Below are positions 34,216 to 42,705 of a DNA stretch of 64,000 nucleotides, in pieces. The DNA is taken from positions 421,603 through 485,602 of the forward strand of contig CAWINK010000003.1 of the NCBI GenBank assembly GCA_963837445.1. Direction: 5' to 3'. Position numbers and translations under genes: made by a program. Under the pieces are notes generated by a model. The model was not told the DNA's origin and searched no databases. It saw only the letters and a program-made list of their open reading frames with translations. Within the stretch, counting starts at the first letter, position 1. Each line of letters begins with the position of its first letter. Source of the DNA: JACVRW01 sp963837445. GTDB lineage: Bacteria; Actinomycetota; Thermoleophilia; Solirubrobacterales; Thermoleophilaceae.

Positions 34216-35769
34216 ATGCCGTTCCTCTTCGGCAGGGCCTATAGGCGGTTCGGGAAGCGCTACTTCCTCCTGTACGTGGCGTTCGAGTTCGTCTCGGCGT
34301 TCGTGGTCTGCCTCGCCACGATCGGCCTGTTCGCGCTGTACACGGACCCGTCCAGCGGCGAGTTCTGGCTGATCGCGGGGTTCGCCGAGGCCTGTGTGAT
34401 GCTCAGCACCGCCTTCATGCTTTGGGGTGGCGCCAAGCGGTGCCGGCCGATCATCGCCTGGATGGAGGGCCATGGGGCCGCGCTCGACGCGTGGCGCGCG
34501 GCCGTGGAGGTACCTCGCGAGCTGACCCTTCGGGTCGGGTGGCAGCCGTTCCTCCTGATCGGCGTTCCGGTCGCCATCTTCGCGACGGTTGTGGCAGATC
34601 TCGCGGCGTACAGCGCGTTCATCATCTTCGCCGGCGCCGCCGTGGCGGTGGCATACGCCGCCGTCCTCCACTTCTTCTCGTACGAGCAGTTCCTGCGCCC
34701 GGTCGTGGAGGACATCGCCGGCGAGCTGCCTGCCGACTTCAGCGGCGCCCCGGTGGGCGTGCCGCTGCGCTGGAAGCTGCTCGGCGCGCTGCCGCTGATC
34801 AACGTGATCACGGGCGTGGTGGTGAGCGGCCTGTCCACGGACGGCACCGCGCAGCTCGAGGATCTCGGGCTGGACGTGGTCGTGGCGGTGCTCGTGGCCT
34901 TCACGATCTCGCTCGAGCTCACGGTGCTCGTGACACGCTCGGTGCTTCAGCCGGTGGACTCCCTGCTGGAGGCCACCGAGGCCGTCAAGCGCGGGGACCT
35001 CGACGCGCGCGTTCCGATCACCTCGGGCGACGAGCTGGGTCAGCTCGCCGGGAGCTTCAACGAGATGATGCAGGGGCTCTCGGAGCGTGAGGCGCTGCGC
35101 GAGGCGTTCGGCGCCTACGTGGACCCGGACGTGGCGCAGCGCGTGCTCGAGCAGGGCGGCGAGCTGATCGAGGGCCAGGAGCTCGAGGTCACGGTGATGA
35201 TCCTCGACGTCTGGGACTTCACGGAGTTCGCGCAGCGCTCGAGCGCGCGCGAGACGGTGGCATTCCTCAACGACCTCTTCGGGATCGCGGTCCCGGGTGT
35301 GTCCGAGCACGGCGGCCATGCGAACAAGTTCCTCGGCGACGGTCTGCTCGCGGTGTTCGGCGCTCCGGAGCGGTTGCCGGATCACGCCGACCGCGCGGTT
35401 GCGGCGGCCGGCGACATCGCCCGGCAGCTCACGGAGCGCTTCGGCGACGAGGTGCGGTTCGGCATCGGCATCAACTCGGGTCCCGTGGTCGTGGGCTCCG
35501 TGGGGGGCGGCGGCCGCCTCGAATTCGCGGTGATCGGCGATCCCGTGAACGTCGCGGCGCGCGTTGAGCAGCTCACGAGGGAGACGGGCGACATCCTCCT
35601 CTTGACGGAGGCGACGCGCTGTCTGCTCACCGACGGTTCGCGAATACTCGAACCTAGGGGTAGCTTTGCACTGAAAGGAGTTGCAGAGCCTGTGCCGATT
35701 CATGCCCTTCAGGTCGAGATCGACGAACGTTTGAGACGGTCGTCAAATACCGCTCAAGCCAAGGCATAG
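34216..35769 (+). CDS. Membrane class III adenylate/guanylate cyclase with HAMP domain
   Basis: This 517-aa protein has about five to six N-terminal TM helices (residues about 10-245), a HAMP linker (about 238-292, LEATEAVKRGDLDARVPIT, then DELGQLAGSFNEM) and a C-terminal class III nucleotide cyclase domain (about 320-500). Both metal-binding Asp positions are present (ILDVWDFT and FLGDGLLAVFG, with the Lys of NKFLGD). The transition-state Asn/Arg pair also survives (GDPVNVAARVE), so it should be active; cAMP is the likeliest product. The ATG at 34216 fits the membrane start. A 20-bp gap to mce gene 6 suggests cotranscription. Confidence 0.9.
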   Translation: MPFLFGRAYRRFGKRYFLLYVAFEFVSAFVVCLATIGLFALYTDPSSGEFWLIAGFAEACVMLSTAFMLWGGAKRCRPIIAWMEGHGAALDAWRAAVEVPRELTLRVGWQPFLLIGVPVAIFATVVADLAAYSAFIIFAGAAVAVAYAAVLHFFSYEQFLRPVVEDIAGELPADFSGAPVGVPLRWKLLGALPLINVITGVVVSGLSTDGTAQLEDLGLDVVVAVLVAFTISLELTVLVTRSVLQPVDSLLEATEAVKRGDLDARVPITSGDELGQLAGSFNEMMQGLSEREALREAFGAYVDPDVAQRVLEQGGELIEGQELEVTVMILDVWDFTEFAQRSSARETVAFLNDLFGIAVPGVSEHGGHANKFLGDGLLAVFGAPERLPDHADRAVAAAGDIARQLTERFGDEVRFGIGINSGPVVVGSVGGGGRLEFAVIGDPVNVAARVEQLTRETGDILLLTEATRCLLTDGSRILEPRGSFALKGVAEPVPIHALQVEIDERLRRSSNTAQAKA

Positions 35770-35788
35770 AACTGCCGAAGTAGAACAC

Positions 35789-37768
35789 GTGGCCCCCTTC
35801 CACCCGCTTCCGTATGAGGCGCGGGCGTTCATCGCCCGGGCGCTAGCTGCCCTTGCGGTTTTCTGCACGATCGCTCTCGTGCTCCTGACGGGCAGCGCTG
35901 GTCCCATCGCCACAGCCGAGGCGAAGAAGGACCACGATCACGGTTCCGAGCTTCAGGGCAAGCACTGGGACGACGACGACGACGACGATGGTGAAGGCGA
36001 GCGCCACGGCAACGACAGTCGCGACGGCAACGGCCATCGCGACGGCGGCGACGACGACGACGACTGGGGCAATGGCGGCGGAGGCAAGTGGGACCCGCCG
36101 GACCCCGAGGAGCCTGAAGCGCCGCCGACCAACACCACGCCCGTGCCGACGCCTGAGCCCGATCACTCCCCGGACGACGACGACGACGACGGCGAAGGAA
36201 GGCCCGACGACGACGACGAGACTCCGGAGCAGACGGGCGCCGGCGGCAAGGGCAACACGGCCGACCCCGACCCCGCTCCGCAGTCGAACACCCAGACCCC
36301 CACTCCGACCGAGACTCCGGTCAACTCGGGCACGCCCGTGCCCGGCACGTCCACGCCACCGCCTCCCGTCACGCTGCCGGGTGAAACCGCCGCGGAGGGT
36401 CGCGCCCGGACGCGTAGGAACAACCGACTTCGCCTCCAGCGCGGCAACGGCAGCAGCCAGACCGCCACCCCCAACCCCGGACAGGTTGCCGGAGTGGGCG
36501 GCACCGAGGCCCAGTTCCAGCCGGCTCCCGCCGCGGGCGCCGGGGCGTTCGACCGGGTCGGCCGGGGGCGGAACGGCGGCGACGGTAGCGCCAACCCCAA
36601 GGATCGCCGCGCTCGCGCGGACGAGGTCAAGCCCACCAAGCAGGGGCCGCCGATCATCCGCGAGATCCAGCGCACGGTGGGCCAGGTGCCCGCCGCACTG
36701 AAATTTGCCCTCGCCGTCACCGGCGTGCTCGCGTTCCTGCTCGCGCTCGCCGGCGCGGTGACCACCATGCGCAACCGCTCGCTGGCTCGCCAGCGCCGGG
36801 ACCTGCTCCAGGAGGTAGGCCTTCTTCAGAGCGCGCTGCTTCCGCCGGTGCCTGATCGCGTCGGCGGCCTGCGCACCTCGGTCGCGTATCGCCCGGCCGA
36901 CGGCCCCGGAGCCGGTGGAGACTTCTACGACGTGCTGCCCCTGCCGGGCGGCCGCGTCGGCTTCATCCTCGGCGACGTGTCCGGCCACGGCCGCGGCGCG
37001 CTCGCCCGCACCGCCTTCATGCGTTACACCCTGCGCGCCTACCTCGAGGCTGGCCTCGAGCCGCGCGTGGCCCTGCAGGTCGCCGGCCGGGTCATCGACG
37101 AGAACCTGGGCGGGGACTTCGCAACCGTGCTCCTGGCCGTGCACGATCCGGAGACGGGCTCGCTCACATACGCGACCGCCGGGCACCCGGCGCCGCTCGT
37201 TGTCGGCCCGCAGCCGCACGATCCCGTCACGGCCGGCTCATCGCCGCCGATCGGCGTGGGCGTGCGCACCGGGCTGCGCCAGACGACGGTGCCACTGGTG
37301 CCCGGCTCGGTTGCCGCGATGTTCACCGACGGACTGCTCGAGGCCCGCACCGAGGGCGGACTGCTCGGCCGTGACCGGCTCGAGGAGCTGCTCGCCGAGC
37401 TCGGCGACGACGCCACGGCGCGCGGGCTGGTCGACGCTGTAAACAAGGAGGCCCGTGTGATGTCCGACGACATCGCCGCGGTCGTGATCCAGCCCACCAA
37501 CGCCGCCACGGCAGGCCTCTTCCGCACCGAGCAGCTCGAGCTGACCGCTCGCGAGCTCGACGACCAGATCGCAGAGCGCTTCCTCGAGGCCTGCGGCGTG
37601 CCCGACCAGGACGTTCAGGCTGCAATCTACGACGCGCGCATGATCGCCGACCGCTTCGGCGGAGTGATCCTGCACGTGGTCTTCGGCAACCGCCTCAGGG
37701 TCGAGGTGCTCCCACGCAACGTGGAGAGCATCGAGGCCGCCTCGCGCCGCGCAGCGGCCGCTCGCTAG
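35789..37768 (+). CDS. Membrane SpoIIE-type PP2C phosphatase with Asp-rich extracellular segment
   Basis: This 659-aa protein (GTG start) has an N-terminal TM or signal anchor (about 17-38). A very unusual low-complexity region of about 260 residues follows, first Asp/Gly/His-rich (runs of up to seven Asp, repeated near 62, 88 and 130) and then Pro/Thr-rich. A second TM helix lies at about 305-327. The cytoplasmic SpoIIE/RsbU phosphatase domain is at about 345-560, with GGDFYD (about 376), GDVSGHG (about 394) and FTDGLLE (about 511), i.e. the metal-binding Asp residues. RsbU-like enzymes dephosphorylate anti-sigma antagonists. The Asp clusters could bind Ca or other cations and act as a sensor, which is inference. 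It follows the cyclase by 19 bp. Confidence 0.88.
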   Translation: MAPFHPLPYEARAFIARALAALAVFCTIALVLLTGSAGPIATAEAKKDHDHGSELQGKHWDDDDDDDGEGERHGNDSRDGNGHRDGGDDDDDWGNGGGGKWDPPDPEEPEAPPTNTTPVPTPEPDHSPDDDDDDGEGRPDDDDETPEQTGAGGKGNTADPDPAPQSNTQTPTPTETPVNSGTPVPGTSTPPPPVTLPGETAAEGRARTRRNNRLRLQRGNGSSQTATPNPGQVAGVGGTEAQFQPAPAAGAGAFDRVGRGRNGGDGSANPKDRRARADEVKPTKQGPPIIREIQRTVGQVPAALKFALAVTGVLAFLLALAGAVTTMRNRSLARQRRDLLQEVGLLQSALLPPVPDRVGGLRTSVAYRPADGPGAGGDFYDVLPLPGGRVGFILGDVSGHGRGALARTAFMRYTLRAYLEAGLEPRVALQVAGRVIDENLGGDFATVLLAVHDPETGSLTYATAGHPAPLVVGPQPHDPVTAGSSPPIGVGVRTGLRQTTVPLVPGSVAAMFTDGLLEARTEGGLLGRDRLEELLAELGDDATARGLVDAVNKEARVMSDDIAAVVIQPTNAATAGLFRTEQLELTARELDDQIAERFLEACGVPDQDVQAAIYDARMIADRFGGVILHVVFGNRLRVEVLPRNVESIEAASRRAAAAR

Positions 37769-37807
37769 GCGGAAGCACCCGGCTCGGCCGGGTGCGCACC
37801 GGGGGTC

Positions 37808-38686
37808 TCAGAACCCGGCCAGCGCGTCCACCACGGCGTCGGGCCGGTCCTCGGGCACGAAGTGTGCTGCGTCCGCAAGCTCCACGACGCGCGCGTGCGG
37901 GAACAGCTCACACCACTGGTCGAGGAAGACCGGCTGGAAGACCGGGTCGCGCATGCCCCACACGAGCGTGACAGGAACGTCGAGCGCGGGCAGGCTCTCG
38001 TGGATCGTGCTGATCAGCGCCGCGCTGCGGTCGCGCTCGGTGATCGGAATGTCGCGCTGGAAGGCGAGCGTGCCGACGCGTGACCAGTAGTCGGGGAACG
38101 GCGCCCGGTAGGCGTCCATCATCACGGGGTCGGTGTCGCGGCGGGCCATCCCGCCGGGGATCGACTCCACGAACAGGTTGCCGCCCAGGGCGAGGATCTC
38201 GCCGAGCCCCTCGGTGCGAAACTCGCGCACGAACGGCGGCAGGAAGCTCGGCAGCTCCCACGCCCACGTGTTCAGGAGCACCATTCCGCGCAGCCCGTCC
38301 GCCCGCTCGAGCAGCGCGCCGACGCCGATGGGGCCACCCCAGTCGTGAGCCACGAGCACGACGTCGGTCAGATCGAGCTGGTCGATCAGCCCCAGGGCGT
38401 TGTCGATGTGAGTCCTCAGGGTGTAGGGCGCGAGGTGCGGCGGCTTGTCCGAGCGCCCGAAGCCCATGTGGTCGAACGCGATGCAGCGGCGTCCCTGCGC
38501 CGACAGCTCTGCGATCGGCCGTCGCCATAGGTAGCTCCAGGTGGGATTGCCGTGCACGAACAGCAGCGGAGGCGCGTCGCGCGGCCCCTCGTCCACGTAG
38601 TGCAGGCGGATATCGCCGACACTCAGGTAGCGCGCTTCGAAGGGGAATGTGCCCCCGAAGTCCCCGTCCAGCGCCATGCCACCCAT
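37808..38686 (-). CDS. Haloalkane-dehalogenase-like alpha/beta hydrolase
   Basis: This 292-aa alpha/beta hydrolase has the features of haloalkane dehalogenases: oxyanion-hole motif HGNPTWSYLWR with halide-binding Asn47, nucleophile Asp115 followed by Trp116 in VAHDWGG, a likely acid Asp247 (WGMRDPVF) and His275 (AAHFVPEDRPD). The Asn plus Trp pair agrees with the HLD-I/II type rather than epoxide hydrolase, which would need lid tyrosines. The true substrate is unproven and other C-X hydrolysis is possible. Starts at 38686 or 38677 are both ATG. It is divergent from the ThDP enzyme, 41 bp apart. Confidence 0.8.
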   Translation of the reverse strand: MGGMALDGDFGGTFPFEARYLSVGDIRLHYVDEGPRDAPPLLFVHGNPTWSYLWRRPIAELSAQGRRCIAFDHMGFGRSDKPPHLAPYTLRTHIDNALGLIDQLDLTDVVLVAHDWGGPIGVGALLERADGLRGMVLLNTWAWELPSFLPPFVREFRTEGLGEILALGGNLFVESIPGGMARRDTDPVMMDAYRAPFPDYWSRVGTLAFQRDIPITERDRSAALISTIHESLPALDVPVTLVWGMRDPVFQPVFLDQWCELFPHARVVELADAAHFVPEDRPDAVVDALAGF

Positions 38687-38727
38687 TCGGCGTGGGGTTT
38701 TAGCTGATCGGGTAGCCTCACGACCGC

Positions 38728-40371
38728 GTGAGCACCGAGACCGAGCAAGCCACCGCCCTGCACGGCGGACGCCTTGTGGCCAAGCGCCTGAAGGCGCACG
38801 GCGTCTCGAAGCTGTTCACGCTCTCAGGCGGCCATCTGTTCTCGATCTACGACGGCTGTCGCGAGGAGGGCATCGACATCGTCGACGTCCGCCACGAGCA
38901 GTCCGCGGCGTTCGCGGCCGAGGGCTGGGCCAAGGCCACCCGTGAGCCGGGCGTGTGCGCGCTCACCGCAGGACCGGGCGTCACCAACGGGATGAGCGGG
39001 ATGGCGTCCGCGCTGATGAACGGCTCGCCGATGCTCGCGCTCGGCGGGCGTGCGCCGGCCGCACGCTGGGGGATGGGCTCGCTCCAGGAGATCGACCACA
39101 TCCCGTTCGTCGCGCCGCTGACCAAGCTGGCGCGCACGGCAGAGGCCACCGCTGACATCCCCGCGCTCGTCGACGAGGCGCTGCACGCCACGCTCGAGCC
39201 GCCCACCGGCCCCGCGTTCCTCGACTTCCCGATGGACCAGGTGTTCATGGAGGCGTCTGTGGACGCCGACGCGCCGGCATCGCTGCCGGATCCCACGGCG
39301 TTGCCCACGGACGGCGACGCGCTCGACCGCGCGGCCGAGTTGCTGCGCGCGGCGGAGCGGCCCGTGGTGATGGCGGGCACCGGCCTCTACTGGGCCCATG
39401 CCGAGCACGCCCTCCAGGCGCTCTGCGAGGAGCTCCAGATCCCCGTCTTCCTCAACGGCCTGGCGCGCGGGTGCGTGCCGGCCGACCATCCGATGTTCTT
39501 CTCGCGTGCGCGCGGGAACGGACTGAAGGGCGCTGACGTGGCGCTCGTGGTCGGGGTGCCGATGGACTTCCGGCTCGGCTTCGGAGGGTCATTCGGGGAC
39601 GAGACTCAGCTGATCGTGATCGGATCGTCCGCGCCCGCGGCCGACCATCCGCGCGAGGTGGCGGCGGAGCTGTACGGGAGCGTGGCGGGCACGCTCGACG
39701 GCCTGCGCTCGGCCGGCGGCCCCGACCGCTCGGCCTGGGTCAATGAGCTGCGCGCCGCCGAGAACGAGAAGCGCGCGGCCGAGCAGGATGACCTCACCGA
39801 CGGCCGCTCGCCGCTCCACCCGATGCGCGTGTACGGCGAGCTCGCGCAGGTGATCGACCGCGACACCGTGGTGATCGGAGACGGCGGGGACTTCGTCTCG
39901 TTCGCGGGTCGCATGATCGACACCTACGAGCCCGGCTGCTGGATGGACCCGGGGCCGTATGGCTGCCTCGGCGCCGGGCCGGGCGCAGCGCTCGCGGCCA
40001 AGATCGCCCACCCGGATCGGCAGGTCTGCCTGCTGCTCGGTGACGGCGCCTTCGGCTTCGCGGGCCTCGAGTTCGACACGTTCGTGCGTCACGGGATCCC
40101 GGTGGTCGGCGTGATGGGGAACAACGGCATCTGGGCGCTCGAGAAGCACCCGATGGAGTTCCTCTACGGCTACTCCGTCGCCGCCGATCTGCAGCCGGGC
40201 CTGCGCTACGACGAGGTGGTCCGCGCGCTGGGCGGACACGGCGAATTGGTGGAGCGGCCGGAGGAGCTGCGCCCGGCTCTGGAGCGCGCCTTCTCGAGCG
40301 GCAAGCCGGCGCTCGTGAACGTGCTCACAGACCCCACGGTGGTGTATCCGCGCAAGGCAAATCTGGCCTAG
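38728..40371 (+). CDS. Acetolactate-synthase-like thiamine-diphosphate enzyme
   Basis: This 547-aa protein (GTG start) has the three-domain layout of ThDP decarboxylases. The N-terminal Pyr domain carries the cofactor-activating Glu in RHEQSAAFAAEGWAKA and CALTAGPGVTNGMSGM; the middle domain (about 190-330) may bind nucleotide or FAD; the C-terminal PP domain has the GDG...NN motif (GDGAFGFAGLEF and GVMGNNGIW). It resembles the large subunit of acetolactate synthase, but no ilvN or other branched-chain gene is nearby, and related enzymes (oxalyl-CoA decarboxylase, 2-hydroxyacyl-CoA lyase, benzoylformate decarboxylase) are hard to exclude. A specific activity is not assigned. Confidence 0.82.
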   Translation: MSTETEQATALHGGRLVAKRLKAHGVSKLFTLSGGHLFSIYDGCREEGIDIVDVRHEQSAAFAAEGWAKATREPGVCALTAGPGVTNGMSGMASALMNGSPMLALGGRAPAARWGMGSLQEIDHIPFVAPLTKLARTAEATADIPALVDEALHATLEPPTGPAFLDFPMDQVFMEASVDADAPASLPDPTALPTDGDALDRAAELLRAAERPVVMAGTGLYWAHAEHALQALCEELQIPVFLNGLARGCVPADHPMFFSRARGNGLKGADVALVVGVPMDFRLGFGGSFGDETQLIVIGSSAPAADHPREVAAELYGSVAGTLDGLRSAGGPDRSAWVNELRAAENEKRAAEQDDLTDGRSPLHPMRVYGELAQVIDRDTVVIGDGGDFVSFAGRMIDTYEPGCWMDPGPYGCLGAGPGAALAAKIAHPDRQVCLLLGDGAFGFAGLEFDTFVRHGIPVVGVMGNNGIWALEKHPMEFLYGYSVAADLQPGLRYDEVVRALGGHGELVERPEELRPALERAFSSGKPALVNVLTDPTVVYPRKANLA

Positions 40372-40399
40372 CGCTATTCCCCAACCTGGGTTATAGTGG

Positions 40400-40589
40400 C
40401 CTCGCTGGGTGGGCAATGCCGTGCGGCAAACCCGCTGGCGTCCACTCGGTACATAGGTTCGGGCGAAGCCGCATCGTATCGGCGCCTCCCGCCGTCCGAA
40501 CCGCAAGGCCCTTTCAAGGCACGTACCCCTGCCCGTCCTGATAGGGCCGTTTAGGGAATCGCCCGCATGATGCGGGCGGTTCTCTTTCT
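40400..40589 (+). ncRNA. Candidate structured non-coding RNA with its own terminator
   Basis: This stretch lies between the stop of the ThDP-enzyme gene and a convergent gene, so it cannot be a 5' leader. It has a -10-like TATAGT at 40392-40397 and ends in an intrinsic terminator at 40560-40589. In between are nested complementary segments: GGTAC (40448-40452) with GTACC (40523-40527), enclosing GGTTCGG (40456-40462) with CCGAACC (40496-40502), which itself encloses GCCG (40468-40471) with CGGC (40480-40483); a hairpin TGCCG-TG-CGGCA lies near the 5' end. It lacks the SRP (GGAAGGAAGC) and tmRNA signatures. About 180 nt would suit a 6S-like RNA, but I cannot assign a family. Confidence 0.5.
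40560..40589 (+). terminator. Intrinsic terminator of the candidate ncRNA
   Basis: Perfect 8-bp stem CGCCCGCA (40560-40567) / TGCGGGCG (40571-40578) with loop TGA, followed by GTTCTCTTTCT. The T-rich side is on the plus-strand exit only, so it serves rightward transcription; for the convergent ppx gene it would be only a hairpin without a T-tract. Confidence 0.8.
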
Positions 40590-41463
40590 AGGGGGTCTCA
40601 GCCAGCGCGGCGCCATGCAGGATGTCGCGCGCGCTCACCTCGATCTCCCCGAGGCCGAACGATCGAATCGACTCGGTGAGGATCACCGCGCCGGCCACGA
40701 TGGTCGGAGCACGGTCGGGATGAAGACCCCTCACGTGCCGGCGCTCCTCGACCGGCAGCGCGGCGAGCATCGCGACGAGGCGCTCGCATGTGGCGAGCGC
40801 GAGCCGGTAGCCGTGCACCTCCTCGGCGCCGTCGATGGCCGCGAGCGACGTGGCTGTGCCGGCCACCGCGATGCCCCGCTCCACGGACACGTCGGGCACG
40901 GTGTGCCGGACGGCGGCCGCCAGCTCCTCCAGCTCCTCGTGGCTCGGCGGATCACTGTGGAGGAAGCGCTCGGTGTGGCGCACCGACCCCATCTGCGTGG
41001 AGATGTTGAAGCTCGGATCCTGTCCCGGCCTTCCCACCACGTACTCGGTCGAGCCGCCGCCGATGTCGATCACGACGGTCTCGTCCTCGTCATTACGCTC
41101 GCTGGTCGCACCGAGGAACGTGAGCCGCGCCTCATCGTCCCCGGAGATGGTGCGCGCGTCGATGCCAAAGCGCTGCTTAAGGAAGTCGCGAAATTCCGGG
41201 CCGTTCTCGGAATCCCGCATGGCGCTCGTGGCGAGCGCCACCACGCGCTCGGCGCCGAGGCGGTCGATCACCTCGCGGTAGACCGCGATCGCCTCAGCCA
41301 CCCGGTCCATCGCCTCCTGCGCGAGCCTGCCGCTGGCATCCACGCCCTGCCCGAGGCTCGTGATCGTGGTGCGCCGCTCGAGCTCCACCACGCCCCCGTC
41401 CTCGACCTCCGCCACGAGCAGCCGCGTGGTGTTGGTGCCGATGTCGATGACCGCGACGGGCAC
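40588..41463 (-). CDS. ppx: Ppx/GppA family exopolyphosphatase
   Basis: This 291-aa sugar-kinase-fold phosphatase hydrolyses polyphosphate or pppGpp. The phosphate-1 loop VIDIGTNTTRLLVAEV opens the protein, the catalytic ATSAMRDSEN region and Glu follow, then ISGDDEARLTFLGA and the phosphate-2 loop VVIDIGGGSTEYV, and QMGSVRHTERFL. At about 290 aa it lacks the C-terminal HD-like domain of E. coli Ppx and matches the short actinobacterial type. Which substrate dominates cannot be told. It lies 4 bp downstream of the ArsC/Spx-family gene on the same strand. Confidence 0.92.
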   Translation of the reverse strand: MPVAVIDIGTNTTRLLVAEVEDGGVVELERRTTITSLGQGVDASGRLAQEAMDRVAEAIAVYREVIDRLGAERVVALATSAMRDSENGPEFRDFLKQRFGIDARTISGDDEARLTFLGATSERNDEDETVVIDIGGGSTEYVVGRPGQDPSFNISTQMGSVRHTERFLHSDPPSHEELEELAAAVRHTVPDVSVERGIAVAGTATSLAAIDGAEEVHGYRLALATCERLVAMLAALPVEERRHVRGLHPDRAPTIVAGAVILTESIRSFGLGEIEVSARDILHGAALAETP

Positions 41464-41467
41464 GCGG

Positions 41468-41824
41468 CTAGTCGTCCAGCAGCTCGAGCACGCGCTCGAC
41501 CGGCCGGCCGAGCACCGCCCTGTCGCCGCGAACCACCACGGGCCGCTGCATGAGCGCGGGGTGCTCGGCCATCAGGCGGATGGCCTCGGCGTCGTCCGGC
41601 TCCCGCTCGCCAAGGCGGAGCTCCTCGTACACGGGCTCACTCGTGCGGAACAGCTCGCGCGCCGGACGCCCGGTCTTCCTCACCAGGTCCCGGATCTCGT
41701 CTTCGGTGAGCGGCTCGACGTGATAGTCGACCCGGTCGAAGTCGATGCCGCGCTCCTGGAGCAGCAGCGCGAGGTTCTTGCACGTGGTGCAGGTGCTCTT
41801 CTCGTAAACGGTCAGCTCAGCCAT
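41468..41824 (-). CDS. ArsC/Spx-family thioredoxin-fold protein
   Basis: This 118-aa protein has the ArsC/Spx/YffB fold: VYEKSTCTTCKNLALLLQE with Cys12 and Cys15, then DYHVEPLTEDEIRDLVRKTG, and RPVVVRGDRAVLGRP near the end, a region that contains the family Arg residues. ArsC enzymes use the first Cys to reduce arsenate with glutaredoxin; Spx-type regulators use a CxxC redox switch. The CTTC pair permits either, and no ars genes are adjacent, so arsenate reduction is not asserted. The ATG at 41824 is chosen over 41851 because the beta strand begins right after it. Likely cotranscribed with ppx. Confidence 0.85.
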   Translation of the reverse strand: MAELTVYEKSTCTTCKNLALLLQERGIDFDRVDYHVEPLTEDEIRDLVRKTGRPARELFRTSEPVYEELRLGEREPDDAEAIRLMAEHPALMQRPVVVRGDRAVLGRPVERVLELLDD

Positions 41825-41867
41825 TGCGTTGACGCTACCGAACCCCTTCACTAACCTGATGGGTCGC

Positions 41868-41941
<74 letters not shown>

Positions 41942-41944
41942 CTC

Positions 41945-41980
41945 GAAAGCCCGCCTCTCGCCAGGCGGGCTTTCGGCTTT
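41945..41980 (+). terminator. tRNA-fMet terminator hairpin
   Basis: GAAAGCCCGCC (41945-41955) pairs with GGCGGGCTTTC (41964-41974) around an 8-nt loop, giving an 11-bp stem directly behind the tRNA. The following bases GGCTTT are moderately T-rich. A similar but shorter hairpin (GCCCGC AAAC GCGGGC, 43441-43456) follows the second repeat. Confidence 0.75.
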
Positions 41981-41981
41981 C

Positions 41982-42372
41982 TGGCAGTTGGCGCCAGCGA
42001 CCACGATCCCGCCGATAGCAGTCGCGTCGGCGTCAGCGATGGGACTTCTTGCCTTCTGGTCGACGGAGGCCCGCGGCTCGCTCGCGCATGCCGATGGGGG
42101 TATGTGCAGCCGTGATGCTGGGCATGGAGTCCAGGGCTCGTGGTTGTGCGTTCTGCGTTCTGCGTGGGAGTGTCTCTGCTGGCGCTGCTCACGACGACCG
42201 CGCCTGGTGCCGCGCATCCACGAGGCCCTCGCCGACTTGGCCGAGATAGAGGGAAAGAGGCAGGCGCACGGCGCGCACGCGAGCGGCTCGCCGGCTGCGC
42301 CGGGACCGCCGTCGACTAACCGCCGCTTGGCTTGCCGGGGGGTAGTTCTGCGCGGACGGCGCTCTATCCCAT
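41982..42372. other. Stretch without a convincing gene at the start of insert I
   Basis: About 390 bp between the tRNA terminator and the first small gene of insert I. Open frames exist on both strands but give Cys/Arg/Pro-rich, low-likelihood products without ribosome-binding sites or motifs. I see no RNA or repeat here. It could be a decayed gene, or the left end and regulatory arm of the inserted element. Confidence 0.5.
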
Positions 42373-42690
42373 ATGCGTAAGACAGCTGGCCATGGCCCGG
42401 ACGCTGAGTTGGCGCGCGAGGTTGTCGAGGAGCTCGTTCGGACCGGTTTGGCTCTCGCTGGGGCACTTGGGTCGCTCATCGAGGACCTCCCGGCCGATGC
42501 GTTTCCTGGCCAGGATGCGGCGGAGGTTCTCTTGGAGATGGCCGCGGGATCCTGCGCACCGGTAACTGAGGCCGCCGGCGAGGCCCTATGCCGAGACGCG
42601 CTCGGGCTGATCGGCGCGGTCCGGGAGAGGTTCGTGGCCGACCTGCGTGCCCCCGCGGACGCGGCGGCATCACGACATCAAGATGTATGA
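42373..42690 (+). CDS. Small helical protein upstream of vapBC-type genes, unknown
   Basis: This 105-aa acidic, Ala/Leu-rich helical protein (DAELAREVVEELVRTGLALA, then GSLIEDLPADAFPGQDAAEV) has no TM helix or catalytic motif. It ends 15 bp before the antitoxin start, and its last codons overlap the putative vapB operator. The regular helical pattern and the absence of Cys/Arg-rich shadow composition support coding. I do not recognise a named family; it is an accessory gene of insert I and may be unrelated to the toxin pair. Confidence 0.65.
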   Translation: MRKTAGHGPDAELAREVVEELVRTGLALAGALGSLIEDLPADAFPGQDAAEVLLEMAAGSCAPVTEAAGEALCRDALGLIGAVRERFVADLRAPADAAASRHQDV

Positions 42691-42696
42691 CGCTAC
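42672..42696 (+). promoter_or_regulatory. Probable vapBC operator/promoter
   Basis: ACATC-AA-GATGT (42672-42683) is an inverted repeat with 5-bp arms. A -10-like TACGAT follows at 42691-42696, 9 bp before the GTG of the antitoxin gene. VapB antitoxins bind such repeats to repress their own operon, so autoregulation is likely. Confidence 0.4.
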
Positions 42697-42705
42697 GATG
42701 CAGCG

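Noticed and set aside
36000..36240. CRISPR-like or satellite repeat in the GAC/GGC-rich stretch
   Set aside because: The periodicity is codon repetition (Asp and Gly codons) inside the phosphatase gene; no CRISPR array is visible anywhere in the window.
40400..40589. Candidate RNA as SRP RNA, tmRNA or a cobalamin riboswitch
   Set aside because: No GGAAGGAAGC tetraloop region, no tRNA-like end and no B12-box-like segment; it also has no downstream gene on the same strand to regulate.
41468..41824. Arsenic-resistance operon
   Set aside because: Only an ArsC/Spx-fold protein is present, next to ppx; no arsR, arsB or acr3 nearby.
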